DNA from: SCTM01 sp965279655
GTDB taxonomy: Bacteria; Pseudomonadota; Alphaproteobacteria; Rhodospirillales; Rhodospirillaceae
Assembly: GCA_965279655.1 (NCBI GenBank)
Contig: OZ257255.1
Location: 3,782,001-3,846,000, forward strand
Length of the DNA stretch: 64,000 bases
Direction: 5' to 3'
Shown here: piece by piece, positions 26,646 to 34,843 of the stretch
Numbering within the stretch: position 1 is the stretch's first letter
Layout of the letters: each line of letters begins with the position of its first letter
Position numbers and translations under genes: made by a program
Notes under the pieces: generated by a model
Databases searched by the model: none
What the model saw: the letters and a program-made list of their open reading frames with translations, nothing else
What the model was told of the DNA's origin: nothing

Positions 26646-27563
26646 TCAGCGGTCCTTCGGGTCGAGCGCATCGCGCAAGCCGTCGCCCAGGAAGTTGAAG
26701 CAGAACAGCGCGATGGTCAGGAACGCCGCGGGAATGATGAGCGTGCGGGGATTGGACTCCATCTCCTGCGCGCCTTCGCTGATCAACATGCCCCAGCTGG
26801 TCATGGGCTCCTGTACGCCAAGGCCGAGGAACGAGAGGAAGCTTTCCAGCAAGATCACTTGGGGAATGGTGAGCGTCACGTAGACGACCACCACGCCCAA
26901 CACGTTGGGCATGACGTGACGCAGGATGATTGACCAGCTCGACCCGCCGGCGGCGCGGGCGGCTTCCATGAATTCCTTCTGCTTCAGGGCGAGCGTTTGG
27001 CCGCGCACGATGCGCGCCATGGTGAGCCATTCCACGCAGCCGATGGCCAGAAACATCAGGATGAAGTTCCGTCCGAAGAGAACCATCAGGATGATCACGA
27101 AGAACGTGAGCGGCACCGCGTACATCAGATCGACGAAGCGCATGAGCAGCTGATCGACCTTGCCGCCGAGATAGCCCGCCACCGCACCGACGGTGACGCC
27201 GATGACCAGAGCCACGAATGTCGCGAGCAGGCCGACGGTGAGCGACACGCGCCCGCCGAACAGGGTGCGCGCGAGAAGATCGCGGCCGACGGTATCGGTG
27301 CCGAAGTAGTGCTTGGTCTCCAGGCTCGGCGGCGTCGCTTCCACGTGGTCCCAGTCGATCTGGTCGTAGGTCCAGGGCACGAGTTCGGGCCCGACGATGG
27401 ACGCCACCGTGATGACCGCGATGACGATGAGACTCAGCACCGCCGCGCGGTTCGCGAACAGGCGCCGGCGCGCGTCCTGCCACAGGCTGCGGCCTTCCAC
27501 GGCGGTGAGCGCTTCGCCATGAGGAGAGCGCAGGTTCAGGCCCGGGCGCGTTGCTTCACTCAT
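26646..27563 (-). CDS. Oligopeptide-type ABC transporter permease (OppC-like)
   Basis: Encodes 305 residues. A cytoplasmic N-terminal segment is followed by about six membrane helices. The permease EAA-type loop is EAARAAGGSSWSIILRHVMP. An N-terminal OppC_N-like helix (LFANRAAVLSLIVIAVITVA) precedes the periplasmic segment FGTDTVGRDLLARTLFGGR, typical of OppC/DppC. It overlaps the OppB-like gene by eight bases. Confidence 0.92.
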   Translation of the reverse strand: MSEATRPGLNLRSPHGEALTAVEGRSLWQDARRRLFANRAAVLSLIVIAVITVASIVGPELVPWTYDQIDWDHVEATPPSLETKHYFGTDTVGRDLLARTLFGGRVSLTVGLLATFVALVIGVTVGAVAGYLGGKVDQLLMRFVDLMYAVPLTFFVIILMVLFGRNFILMFLAIGCVEWLTMARIVRGQTLALKQKEFMEAARAAGGSSWSIILRHVMPNVLGVVVVYVTLTIPQVILLESFLSFLGLGVQEPMTSWGMLISEGAQEMESNPRTLIIPAAFLTIALFCFNFLGDGLRDALDPKDR

Positions 27564-28491
27564 AGCGAACCCGCGGGTCGAGCACGCCGTAGATCACGTC
27601 GACGATCAGATTGGCGAAGATGATGAGGGCGGCGGAGATGATGGTGACACCCATGACGAGGGTGTAGTCGCGGTTGAGCGCGCCCTGCACGAAGTAGCGA
27701 CCGATGCCGGGGAGCTGGAACACAGTCTCGATCACCATGGAGCCCGTGAGCAGGAACGCGGTCGCGGGGCCGAGGTAGGTCACCACGGGCATCAACGCGG
27801 TCTTCAAGGCGTGATGCACCACGACTTTGCGGAACGGTAAGCCCTTCGCGCGGGCGGTGCGGACATGGTTGGTGCGCATCGCCTCGATCATGCTGCCGCG
27901 CATGATGCGGGCGATGTAGGCCACGAACGGCAGCGCGAGGCAGATCACCGGCAGGATGCGGTTGGGCAGCGCGCCGCCGTTCCAGGTGCCGGCGGGGAGA
28001 TGGAACGCGGTGTCCTTCAGCCATACGCCGAAGATCAGCAGCAGGAGGTGCGCGGTGACGAATGTGGGAATGACGATACCCACCATGGCAATACCCATCA
28101 CCGCGTGATCGCGGCCGGAGTTCTGCTTGAGCGCCGCGGCGATGCCGAGGGGGATGCCGAACAGGATCGCCAGCACAGCGGCGCTGAGGCCGTTCTGGGC
28201 GCTGACCGGCAGGCCTTGCGCGATCAACTCCGTGACCGAGAAATCCTTGTACTTGAACGACGGACCGAAATCCCCCTGCAGCAGGCCGGCGAGATAGTGC
28301 CAATACTGCGTGAGCAGCGGTTCATCGAGGTTGTAGCGCGCGCGCAGGTTCGCGAGCACCTCGGGCGCGATCGGCGCTTCAGCGTCGAACGGGCCGCCGG
28401 GGGCGAGCCGCATCAGGAAGAAGCAGACGGTGATGATCGCCCAGAGGGTCGGGATCGCGATCAGCAGCCGGCGCAAGACATAAGAACCCAT
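27556..28491 (-). CDS. Oligopeptide-type ABC transporter permease (OppB-like)
   Basis: Encodes 311 residues with six membrane segments. The N-terminus YVLRRLLIAIPTLWAIITVC, the EAA-type loop TARAKGLPFRKVVVHHALK, and the C-terminal NRDYTLVMGVTIISAALII and DVIYGVLDPRVRY are family hallmarks. It begins nine bases after the binding-protein gene. Confidence 0.92.
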   Translation of the reverse strand: MGSYVLRRLLIAIPTLWAIITVCFFLMRLAPGGPFDAEAPIAPEVLANLRARYNLDEPLLTQYWHYLAGLLQGDFGPSFKYKDFSVTELIAQGLPVSAQNGLSAAVLAILFGIPLGIAAALKQNSGRDHAVMGIAMVGIVIPTFVTAHLLLLIFGVWLKDTAFHLPAGTWNGGALPNRILPVICLALPFVAYIARIMRGSMIEAMRTNHVRTARAKGLPFRKVVVHHALKTALMPVVTYLGPATAFLLTGSMVIETVFQLPGIGRYFVQGALNRDYTLVMGVTIISAALIIFANLIVDVIYGVLDPRVRYE

Positions 28492-28500
28492 GACGCGACC

Positions 28501-30006
28501 TTAAGAGCGCGGTGCGAGGAGACGCAACGGGTGAATCCCCGTGGCGCTGGGCTCCCAGCCGCCAAGCCCGCTCTCGACCGGCTGACCCGGGCGGAAGGCA
28601 AACAGCGGCGCGACAATCTGATCCTCGGCGAGCAGGCCCTCCGCATTGCCGATGGCGACCGACACACCGTTGGCATCGAGCGAGATGGCGGCGGTCTCGA
28701 GTTGCGTCTCGTAGTCCTCCTCGGCGTAGCGCGGGAGGTTGTCGGGGCCCGCCGCTTTGGCGAATTGGGTGAGATAGGGCAGCGCGGTCGCGCCGATCTC
28801 GCGGGAGGTGACAAGCGCGAGATCGTAGTCGCCGGCCATGAGCGCGTTCGCGTATTCGCCGGCGGATCGCATCTGCGCGTCCAGGCGCACGCCGGCTTTC
28901 GCCCATGAGTCGCTGACCGCTTTGACGATTGCCGCGTTGACGCGTCCGGGCAGATGCAGCAACCGGAACGTTCCCGGCTGGGCCGGTGAGATGTTCTCCT
29001 CCTGCAGCAGCACCTGCGCGATGACGCGCCGATCGTCCGCGTCGATCTTATAGTAGGGCGCCGGATGAGCCTCCGGCGCGGTCTTCACGTCCGGCGGCAC
29101 GGGAGCATAAGCAGCCGTGGCATTCGTGATGCGCAGCGCGCGGACAAGGCGCTCGCGCTCGATCAACATCCCCAAGGCGTGACGGATCTCGCGGGTGCCG
29201 AGCTTTGGGCGGGACGTATTGATCGCGATCGACGCCACCGCCTGGCCGCGGTCGAAGCGGAGCGTACGCTGGAGGTTGCGGTCCGAGATCGGCTCCGGCG
29301 CGAAGCCGAAAGCGACGTCCGCACCGCCGGCGCGGATGCGTTCCACCGCCGCCTCGAAGCTATCGACCGCTTCAAATTGTACGGCGTCCGCTATCGCGGG
29401 GAGCGGCGCGTTGGGATTGCGTTCCAGGCGCGTGCCTTGGTTCGCTGGCATGAACGCGCCGGACCACACCGGTCGCGATGCGTTGCCACGCGTACGCGGC
29501 ACGACGGCGGCGACGGGATGGGCGAGCGACTCAAGAAAGCGCGACGATCGCCGGGTGAGTGTGATGCTGACGGTGGCGCGGCCGTCTGTTTGCACGGCGG
29601 GCTTGCCCGACGCGCCGGAGATGCGGCCCAGCAGGGTCGCGAACGGCGCGGCGGTGGCGGGATCGAGCGCGCGTTGGAAGGAGAACGCCACATCCTGCGC
29701 GGTGATCGGCGATCCGTCCGACCAGCGTGCGTCGCGGCGCAGGGCGAAGGTGTAGGTCGTGCCGTCCGGGGACTCGGACCAACTCTCCGCCAATCCCGGC
29801 ACGAGCGCGCCCAGTGCATCGCGCGCGACCAGGCCCAGGAACGTCTCGGACGCGACGGCGCGATCGAGCGGCGTCAAGGCAAGGTGCGGATCGAGGACGC
29901 GCGGCAGGTCCGGGACCAACACGCGCAGCTCGCGCGCCGCGCGTGCTGAGCGAAGTGGCAATGCGGCAGCCGCGAGAGCGAAGAAGCTGCGCCGCGGCAG
30001 ATGCAC
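28501..30006 (-). CDS. Family 5 extracellular solute-binding protein (OppA-like)
   Basis: Encodes 501 residues of cluster C binding proteins. The N-terminus LPRRSFFALAAAALPLRSARA looks like a Tat signal, so the receptor may be exported folded. DAVASETFLGL-type and GTTYTFALRRDARWSDGSPI segments are characteristic. It delivers ligand to the OppBC-like channel. The fumarylacetoacetase-family gene ends four bases upstream, so the ligand may be a precursor of that pathway (inference). Confidence 0.9.
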   Translation of the reverse strand: MHLPRRSFFALAAAALPLRSARAARELRVLVPDLPRVLDPHLALTPLDRAVASETFLGLVARDALGALVPGLAESWSESPDGTTYTFALRRDARWSDGSPITAQDVAFSFQRALDPATAAPFATLLGRISGASGKPAVQTDGRATVSITLTRRSSRFLESLAHPVAAVVPRTRGNASRPVWSGAFMPANQGTRLERNPNAPLPAIADAVQFEAVDSFEAAVERIRAGGADVAFGFAPEPISDRNLQRTLRFDRGQAVASIAINTSRPKLGTREIRHALGMLIERERLVRALRITNATAAYAPVPPDVKTAPEAHPAPYYKIDADDRRVIAQVLLQEENISPAQPGTFRLLHLPGRVNAAIVKAVSDSWAKAGVRLDAQMRSAGEYANALMAGDYDLALVTSREIGATALPYLTQFAKAAGPDNLPRYAEEDYETQLETAAISLDANGVSVAIGNAEGLLAEDQIVAPLFAFRPGQPVESGLGGWEPSATGIHPLRLLAPRS

Positions 30007-30010
30007 GGGG

Positions 30011-30856
30011 TCAGCGCTCCGGGATGACCGTGTTGGCGAGGGTGCCCACGCTTGAGATCTCGACCTCGATGCGGTCGCCGGGCTTCATCCACAGCGGCGG
30101 CTTGCGGCCCGCGCCGACACCGGACGGCGTGCCGGTGGCGATCACGTCACCGGGTTCGAGATGGGTGAAGATCGAGATGTAGGAGATGATCTTGGCGACG
30201 GAGAGGATCATCTCCGACGTGGAGGCCTTCTGCACGATCTCGCCGTTGAGGCGGGTAGTGAGCGTGAGCGCCTGCGGATCGGCCACTTGCGATGCGGGCA
30301 CCAGCCACGGGCCGCAGGCGCCGGAGGAATCGAAGTTCTTGCCGGCAGTGAAGGAGTGCTTCTGGTAGTCGCGCACGGTGCCGTCGAGGAAGCAGGTGTA
30401 ACCCGCGACAAAGGACAGCGCGCGGTCGACCGGAATGTGACGGCCGCCGCGGCCCATCACGACCGCGAGCTCGCCTTCGAAGTCGTACTGCGCCGATGCC
30501 TTCGGGCAGACCACGGACTGCTCGTGACCGACGAGCGACTTGGTGGTGCGGATGAAGAGATTGGGATCCGCCGGAACGCCGCCGCCCATTTCCTCGGCGT
30601 GGTCGCGATAGTTCTTGCCGACGCAGATGATGCGCGCCGCATCGGGCACGACCTGATGCAGCACCACGTGATCCAGCGCCACGGTCGGTTTGCGCTTCGC
30701 CACCACGGCACGCAGGTTCGAGAGCGGTCCGCTGCCGAGCACGGCGCGCAGGGACGAACCCGCATCGGAGAGGTCGACGATGTCAGCCCCCACCACGGCA
30801 CCGAAGGACGGGCCGTGATTGTATTCGTAAGACACGAACTTCATGTCCTCGGGCAT
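30011..30856 (-). CDS. Fumarylacetoacetate hydrolase family protein
   Basis: Encodes 281 residues. The FAH fold is shown by IICVGKNYRDHAEEMG, FIRTTKSLVG, FEGELAVVMGRGGRHI with metal-binding acidic residues, and KNFDSSGACGPWLVP. Members hydrolyse or decarboxylate acylpyruvates and 2-oxo acids in aromatic catabolism. The start at 30856 (MPEDMKF) has GGAAAG six bases upstream. ATGs at 30844 and 30874 are alternatives. Confidence 0.9.
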   Translation of the reverse strand: MPEDMKFVSYEYNHGPSFGAVVGADIVDLSDAGSSLRAVLGSGPLSNLRAVVAKRKPTVALDHVVLHQVVPDAARIICVGKNYRDHAEEMGGGVPADPNLFIRTTKSLVGHEQSVVCPKASAQYDFEGELAVVMGRGGRHIPVDRALSFVAGYTCFLDGTVRDYQKHSFTAGKNFDSSGACGPWLVPASQVADPQALTLTTRLNGEIVQKASTSEMILSVAKIISYISIFTHLEPGDVIATGTPSGVGAGRKPPLWMKPGDRIEVEISSVGTLANTVIPER

Positions 30857-30894
30857 GGCGAACTTTCCGTCCATTGCCGTGTGCTCGTTTCGAC

Positions 30895-31197
30895 CTACTG
30901 CGGGGCTTCCGGAAAGATGCCGAGGTCGTAAACGCCGGAGCCGTCGCGCAGCGGAACGATCGCCTGGTATTCCGCCGAATGGTAGAACGCCTTGGCTGCT
31001 TCCAGGGACGGCCACTTGGTGACGATCACGGACACGCCCTTCAACACCACGCCTTCGGGCACTTCATCGGCGGGCCCGCGCACGACATAGGTCGCGCCAG
31101 CTTTGGCGGTCAGCTCCGCCGCCTTCTTCACGTACTCCTTGAAGCCCGGGAGCGTGGGGTTGGTGATCTTCACGATCGCGACTTGGTAGGCGGCCAT
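30895..31197 (-). CDS. DUF1330 family protein
   Basis: Encodes 100 residues of the ferredoxin-like/dimeric alpha-beta barrel DUF1330 family (MAAYQVAIVKITNPTLPGFK, GATYVVRGP, KWPSLEAAKAFYHSAEYQ, GSGVYDLGIF). No biochemical role is established for most members. It lies between the racemase-like and FAH-family genes, 14 and 38 bases away, in what looks like one operon. Confidence 0.88.
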   Translation of the reverse strand: MAAYQVAIVKITNPTLPGFKEYVKKAAELTAKAGATYVVRGPADEVPEGVVLKGVSVIVTKWPSLEAAKAFYHSAEYQAIVPLRDGSGVYDLGIFPEAPQ

Positions 31198-31211
31198 TGG
31201 TAACGAGTCCT

Positions 31212-31970
31212 CTAGTGATTCTCGGCCAAACGGCCGAACCCGGCCAGCTTGTCGTGGATGCCCAGGAAGCGCAAGCCGGCCCAATAGGACACGGTGTTCA
31301 CGGTGAGCACGGGCTTGCCGAGACGCGCCTCCATGTCTTTCACCAACCGCGCCATGGCCGAGTTGGTGCCGACTTTGACGACGCAATCCACGCCCGGCAC
31401 GTTGATCTCGTCGACCGCCCGGTTGAGAAGCGCGGCGTCGGCGGTGGCGATGTCCAAGTTGTCGGGATGCTTCAGCCCTTTGATCGCCAGCACCTCATAG
31501 CCCGCGCCTTCGAAGAAGGCTTTGCAGGCTTCGTCCGCCGGCGGCATCCAGGGCGTGAGGATCGCGAGCTTCTGCGGTTTCTTCAGGACCTCGAGCGCGC
31601 GCAGCATCGCGAGCGCGGGGATGATGACCGGAATGCCGCCGGACATCGCTTCCAACTGCGACTTCATCGCCGTCGCGCCGCTGATTCCACCGACGAATGA
31701 ATCAGCTGAGTGACCGTGCACGATCACATCCGGCTCGAGCGAGGTGAGCAGGTCCATGGCGTGCTCGAGATCGAGGGACTTGCCGAGATACTTCTTGTAG
31801 GTCTCCAGGTCCTGCGGCGGACGCTTGGACCGGCTGGCGCGCGCGACATGATTGGTGACGCCCGGCGGCTGCATGGTCGCCATTTCCGGTTCGACGATGG
31901 TGTTCGTCGCCGGGACGATGATGCCGATTTTCGCCCGGGTGCCGAGTGCGTCGCGCTTCTTAGCGTTCAT
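31212..31970 (-). CDS. Asp/Glu racemase / maleate isomerase superfamily protein lacking catalytic cysteines
   Basis: Encodes 252 residues of the fold that includes maleate isomerase, arylmalonate decarboxylase and Asp/Glu racemase (IGIIVPATNTIVEPEM, SFVGGISGAT, GVDCVVKVGTN). The first catalytic Cys position is His87 in VIVHGHSADSFVGG and the second is Gly201 in VKVGTN. The only cysteines are Cys149 and Cys196. Standard two-cysteine or AMDase one-cysteine chemistry is therefore not expected. AGAGG lies six bases before ATG 31970. It is probably the first gene of the nine-gene operon. Confidence 0.85.
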   Translation of the reverse strand: MNAKKRDALGTRAKIGIIVPATNTIVEPEMATMQPPGVTNHVARASRSKRPPQDLETYKKYLGKSLDLEHAMDLLTSLEPDVIVHGHSADSFVGGISGATAMKSQLEAMSGGIPVIIPALAMLRALEVLKKPQKLAILTPWMPPADEACKAFFEGAGYEVLAIKGLKHPDNLDIATADAALLNRAVDEINVPGVDCVVKVGTNSAMARLVKDMEARLGKPVLTVNTVSYWAGLRFLGIHDKLAGFGRLAENH

Positions 31971-32049
31971 AACCAACCTCTGTTTTGCGGCCTCGGTCTA
32001 TCGTACCGGCGCAGCGGCAGCCAGAAAACTGTGGCAAGCTGTCCGGGAG

Positions 32050-32649
32050 ATGACGTCCGACCGCCTGATCGCCTTCGCCGTGTTCGCCCTTGTCGCCTCC
32101 GTCACGCCGGGGCCGAACAACGCCATGCTGCTCGCTTCGGGTGTGAACTTCGGACTGCGGCGCACGGCGCCGCACATGCTGGGCGTGGTCATCGGCTTTG
32201 CGTTGATGGTCTTGAGCGTCGGCCTTGGTCTGCAGGGCGTGCTCAATACGGTTCCCCTCGCCTTCGAGATCATCCGCTGGGGCGGGGCGGCGTACATGCT
32301 GTACCTCGCCTGGAAGATCGCCACCGCCGGCGAACAGGCAGAGCGCGACGCGGGGCCGAAACCGATCTCCTTTCTGCAAGCTGTCGTATTCCAGTGGGCC
32401 AATCCGAAAGCGGTGATCACCGCCGCCACGGCCATGACCACTTACAGGGTCAGCAACACGGTGACGGAGCTGCTGACGCTCATCCTCATCCTGACCGTTG
32501 TCACCATTGTCTCGGTCTCGCTATGGGCTGCCGGCGGCGTGGCCGTGCGGCGCTTCCTGCACGACCCCAAACACCGGCGCATCTTCAACATCACCATGGC
32601 CGTGCTGCTGGTGGCGTCGCTTTATCCCCTTCTCACGACGCCGCGCTGA
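32050..32649 (+). CDS. LysE/RhtB family amino-acid exporter
   Basis: Encodes 199 residues with about six membrane helices. The LysE hallmark SVTPGPNNAMLLASGVNFGL is at the N-terminus, and FQWANPKAVITAATAMT in the middle. Members export amino acids or derivatives. It is divergent from the racemase-like gene with 79 bases between starts. Its 3' end overlaps the tandem DUF1330 gene by 17 bases. An in-frame upstream extension overlaps the divergent gene and is rejected. Confidence 0.9.
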   Translation: MTSDRLIAFAVFALVASVTPGPNNAMLLASGVNFGLRRTAPHMLGVVIGFALMVLSVGLGLQGVLNTVPLAFEIIRWGGAAYMLYLAWKIATAGEQAERDAGPKPISFLQAVVFQWANPKAVITAATAMTTYRVSNTVTELLTLILILTVVTIVSVSLWAAGGVAVRRFLHDPKHRRIFNITMAVLLVASLYPLLTTPR

Positions 32650-33241
32650 ACAGCGCCACGTCGTAGATGCCGGTGCCGTCGCGCAAGGGTTTTGTGTGCG
32701 TCTGATAGGCGTCCGACGACCAGAAATCCGTCGCCGCCTGCACGCTCGGCCACACGGACACGACCACGCGCATGCGATCGAGCCATTCACCTTCGAGCAC
32801 CGTGAGCGGCACGCCGCGCACGAGATAGCGGCCGCCGAACTTCGGCAGCAGCGCCGACACGGCTTGGCCGTAGCCCGCGCTCGCGCGGGTGAGCTGGGCG
32901 AGCACGAGCATGTAGACATCGGTGCCGCCCGGCGGCGGCGGATCGTTCTCGCCCTGGAAGATGGCGATGTCGTTGAGCGCATTGCCGGCGCGATGGGGTT
33001 TCAATTTCTTGGCGTAGGCGTCGGAGTTCCAGAAGCGTTCGAGGGTCGCCGCGTCGGGCCACGCGGAGATGACATTGCGCTGGCGCGGCAGCCACTGACC
33101 TTCGAGCACCTTGATCGGCTCGCCGCGCGCGAGATAGCGCCCGCCGGCGGCGGTGGACGCTTCGGTGACGCCGGCGCGGTAGGCGGCGATGTTGGATTCG
33201 AATCCGGTGAGATGATTGTTGGCGACGAGATAGGCAGTCAT
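32633..33241 (-). CDS. Tandem DUF1330 protein
   Basis: Encodes 202 residues formed by two DUF1330 copies (about 1-97 and 105-199) joined by a PPPPGG linker. Both copies contain the GGRYL(A/V)RG block, then (V)LEG(Q/E)WL and FW(N/S)SDAY. DUF1330 proteins are normally single-domain dimers, so this resembles a covalent dimer. The single-domain paralogue is at 30895. Function unknown. Confidence 0.88.
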   Translation of the reverse strand: MTAYLVANNHLTGFESNIAAYRAGVTEASTAAGGRYLARGEPIKVLEGQWLPRQRNVISAWPDAATLERFWNSDAYAKKLKPHRAGNALNDIAIFQGENDPPPPGGTDVYMLVLAQLTRASAGYGQAVSALLPKFGGRYLVRGVPLTVLEGEWLDRMRVVVSVWPSVQAATDFWSSDAYQTHTKPLRDGTGIYDVALFSAAS

Positions 33242-33259
33242 AAGCGGTGCTGTTTCTTT

Positions 33260-33730
33260 CTATTTCTTGGGAACGAGAACGGTGTCGAGCACGTGCACCA
33301 CGCCGTTGTCGGCTTTCATGTCGGCCCGGGTGACGCGGCCGCCCTCGACCTTGATGCCGCTGGTGGCGTCGATGAGGATCGCGTCCCCTTCCAGGGTCGT
33401 CGCCTCCAGCCGTTTGCCGATGACGTCACGCGACAGGATCGTGCCGGCGACGAGGTGATAGGTGAGGATCTCCTTCAGCTTCGCCTTCCCCTCGGGCTTG
33501 AACAGCGACTCGAGGGTGCCCTTGGGCAAGCGGCTGAAGGCATCATCGGTCGGCGCGAACAGGGTGTAGGGGCCCGGCTCCGCCATCACCTGCAGCATGT
33601 CGGTGGCCTTGGCGGCGCGGACCAGGATGGAGAAGGCGCCCGCGTCCTCGGCGGTCTCCAACACGTTGCGCGCGTCAGCCGGTGCCGCAATCAGAAGCGC
33701 GGCGACTAAAAATCCTAGCGTCTTGAACAT
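33260..33730 (-). CDS. Secreted fasciclin (FAS1) domain protein
   Basis: Encodes 156 residues: a signal peptide (MFKTLGFLVAALLIAAPADA) and one FAS1 domain. Its H1 motif is YTLFAPTDDAFSRLP; its later H2 region contains LTYHLVAGTIL and VIDT/VLDTVLVPK. FAS1 proteins act in adhesion or as small secreted factors. It ends 18 bases from the start of the tandem DUF1330 gene on the same strand. Confidence 0.93.
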   Translation of the reverse strand: MFKTLGFLVAALLIAAPADARNVLETAEDAGAFSILVRAAKATDMLQVMAEPGPYTLFAPTDDAFSRLPKGTLESLFKPEGKAKLKEILTYHLVAGTILSRDVIGKRLEATTLEGDAILIDATSGIKVEGGRVTRADMKADNGVVHVLDTVLVPKK

Positions 33731-33795
33731 CCTGGGCTCCCCTGGTGCCGATGGTGCTTTATACCATCGCCGCTTCGACAGTCAGGACCGCAGCC

Positions 33796-34026
33796 ATGGC
33801 CCAACCGGATTCGCGAGAAATGTATGGCGAGATCGCCGCCTTGGTGGCGTCCCTGGCCAAGGCGTTCGCCCTGACCGAGCCGGCCGTGATCACCGCCTTG
33901 GAGAAGGGCGAGATCACCATGGACTTCGGGCAGGACGCCAACGGCAACCCCTTCGTTCAGGCCACCCACGGCGACAAGAGCGCCCGGATCTACCAGGGCG
34001 CCATCAAGCACGCCGCGGACCCCTAA
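33796..34026 (+). CDS. Small conserved-looking hypothetical protein
   Basis: Encodes 76 residues, acidic, without signal or membrane segment: MAQPDSREMYGEIAALVASL, then KAFALTEPAVITALEKGEIT, a strand-like MDFGQDANGNPFVQATHG and a short tail. An AGGA site nine bases before ATG supports it. The predicted helix-strand layout is compact, but I do not recognise the family. Confidence 0.6.
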   Translation: MAQPDSREMYGEIAALVASLAKAFALTEPAVITALEKGEITMDFGQDANGNPFVQATHGDKSARIYQGAIKHAADP

Positions 34027-34047
34027 CCCGAGTCGGGCGTTTCTCCG

Positions 34048-34080
34048 CCACCGCCTGTTTAGGCGGCGAATAGGCGGTGG
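34048..34080. repeat. Inverted repeat after the 76-residue gene
   Basis: CCACCGCCT (34048-34056) and AGGCGGTGG (34072-34080) form a perfect 9-bp stem. An alternative nested hairpin CCGCCT/AGGCGG exists at 34051-34066. No T tract follows, so it may be a mRNA 3' stabiliser or a factor-dependent stop rather than an intrinsic terminator. Confidence 0.45.
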
Positions 34081-34261
34081 AAATTCCGGCCCCATCCCGG
34101 CCGCGCCGCGCACAGCTACGCGCGAAATACGCGCGGGGGATTCCGCGCATGGGGTGACCCGATCGGACATGGCGTCCCTTCAAAAACCGAGGGCGAACGG
34201 TAGCGCCGCGGCGGCGATCCGTCGCGACTCACGGTGTGCGCACTCGACCGCGCGCCACTAG

Positions 34262-34283
34262 CCATGTATATGCATATTTATGG
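34262..34283. promoter_or_regulatory. Candidate MarR operator over the start codon
   Basis: A 22-bp imperfect palindrome with perfect core ATATGCATAT (34268-34277) and outer arms CCAT/ATGG. It covers the ATG of the MarR-family gene at 34280. The same core returns in the palindrome just after the gene. MarR dimers bind sites of this size, so autorepression is likely (inference). Confidence 0.55.
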
Positions 34284-34732
34284 CTCTCCCTTCGACCTTC
34301 TCGGTGCCGCCGGATGCGGTGTTGGACGTCTGCCTGTGCCATAGCGTGCGGCGCGCGGCGCGGGCCTTGAGCCGCCTGTATGACGCGGCCCTGGCCCCCT
34401 TCGGCTTGAAGTCCGGCCAGTTCACCCTGCTGACCGCCATTGCCGCCCTGGGGCCCGTCAGCGTGTCGCGGCTCGGCGAAATCATGCGCATGGACGCGAG
34501 CACGCTCAGCCGCAACCTGAAGCCGCTGCGGGCCGCGGGCTACCTGGACGCCGACGGCGCTTCGGGCCGCCGCGCCGGCCAGATGGAGCTGACCTCCGCC
34601 GGGAGCAAGCTCCTGGCCGACGCCCTTCCGGCCTGGCAGGCGATTCAGAGCGAGGTGACGCGGAAGGTCGGCAGCGGCACCGCCGGGAGCTTGCTGCAGG
34701 GGCTGGAAACGGCCACGAAGGCGCTGGCGTGA
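34280..34732 (+). CDS. MarR/winged-helix transcriptional regulator
   Basis: Encodes 150 residues. Helices 1-2 carry VCLCHSVRRAARALSRLYD. The winged helix contains GPVSVSRLGEIMRMDASTLS and RNLKPLRAAGYL, followed by the wing (GASGRRAGQMELTSAG) and dimerisation helices. N-terminal Cys18 and Cys20 could sense oxidants, as in some MarR proteins. No immediately adjacent plus-strand target is obvious except itself. Confidence 0.9.
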   Translation: MALPSTFSVPPDAVLDVCLCHSVRRAARALSRLYDAALAPFGLKSGQFTLLTAIAALGPVSVSRLGEIMRMDASTLSRNLKPLRAAGYLDADGASGRRAGQMELTSAGSKLLADALPAWQAIQSEVTRKVGSGTAGSLLQGLETATKALA

Positions 34733-34744
34733 TGCATATGCATC
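34731..34744. promoter_or_regulatory. Second MarR-type palindrome
   Basis: GATGCATATGCATC is a perfect 14-bp palindrome overlapping the stop codon of the regulator and lying 100 bases upstream of the cyclic-nucleotide-binding protein gene. It shares the ATGCATAT core with the site at the regulator start, suggesting that the downstream gene is also controlled. Confidence 0.5.
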
Positions 34745-34843
34745 TCTTAAGAGCCGCGCACCCACGGCGGCGTCCTTAAGGTTTGTTAAACGGCTCTCGC
34801 GCACATTAGCCCGACGACATCACCACCATCGGGTGTTTCCGGC

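Noticed and set aside
33190..33210. GATTCGAATCC resembling a tRNA T-arm
   Set aside because: It lies inside the tandem DUF1330 coding sequence and no acceptor or anticodon stem surrounds it.
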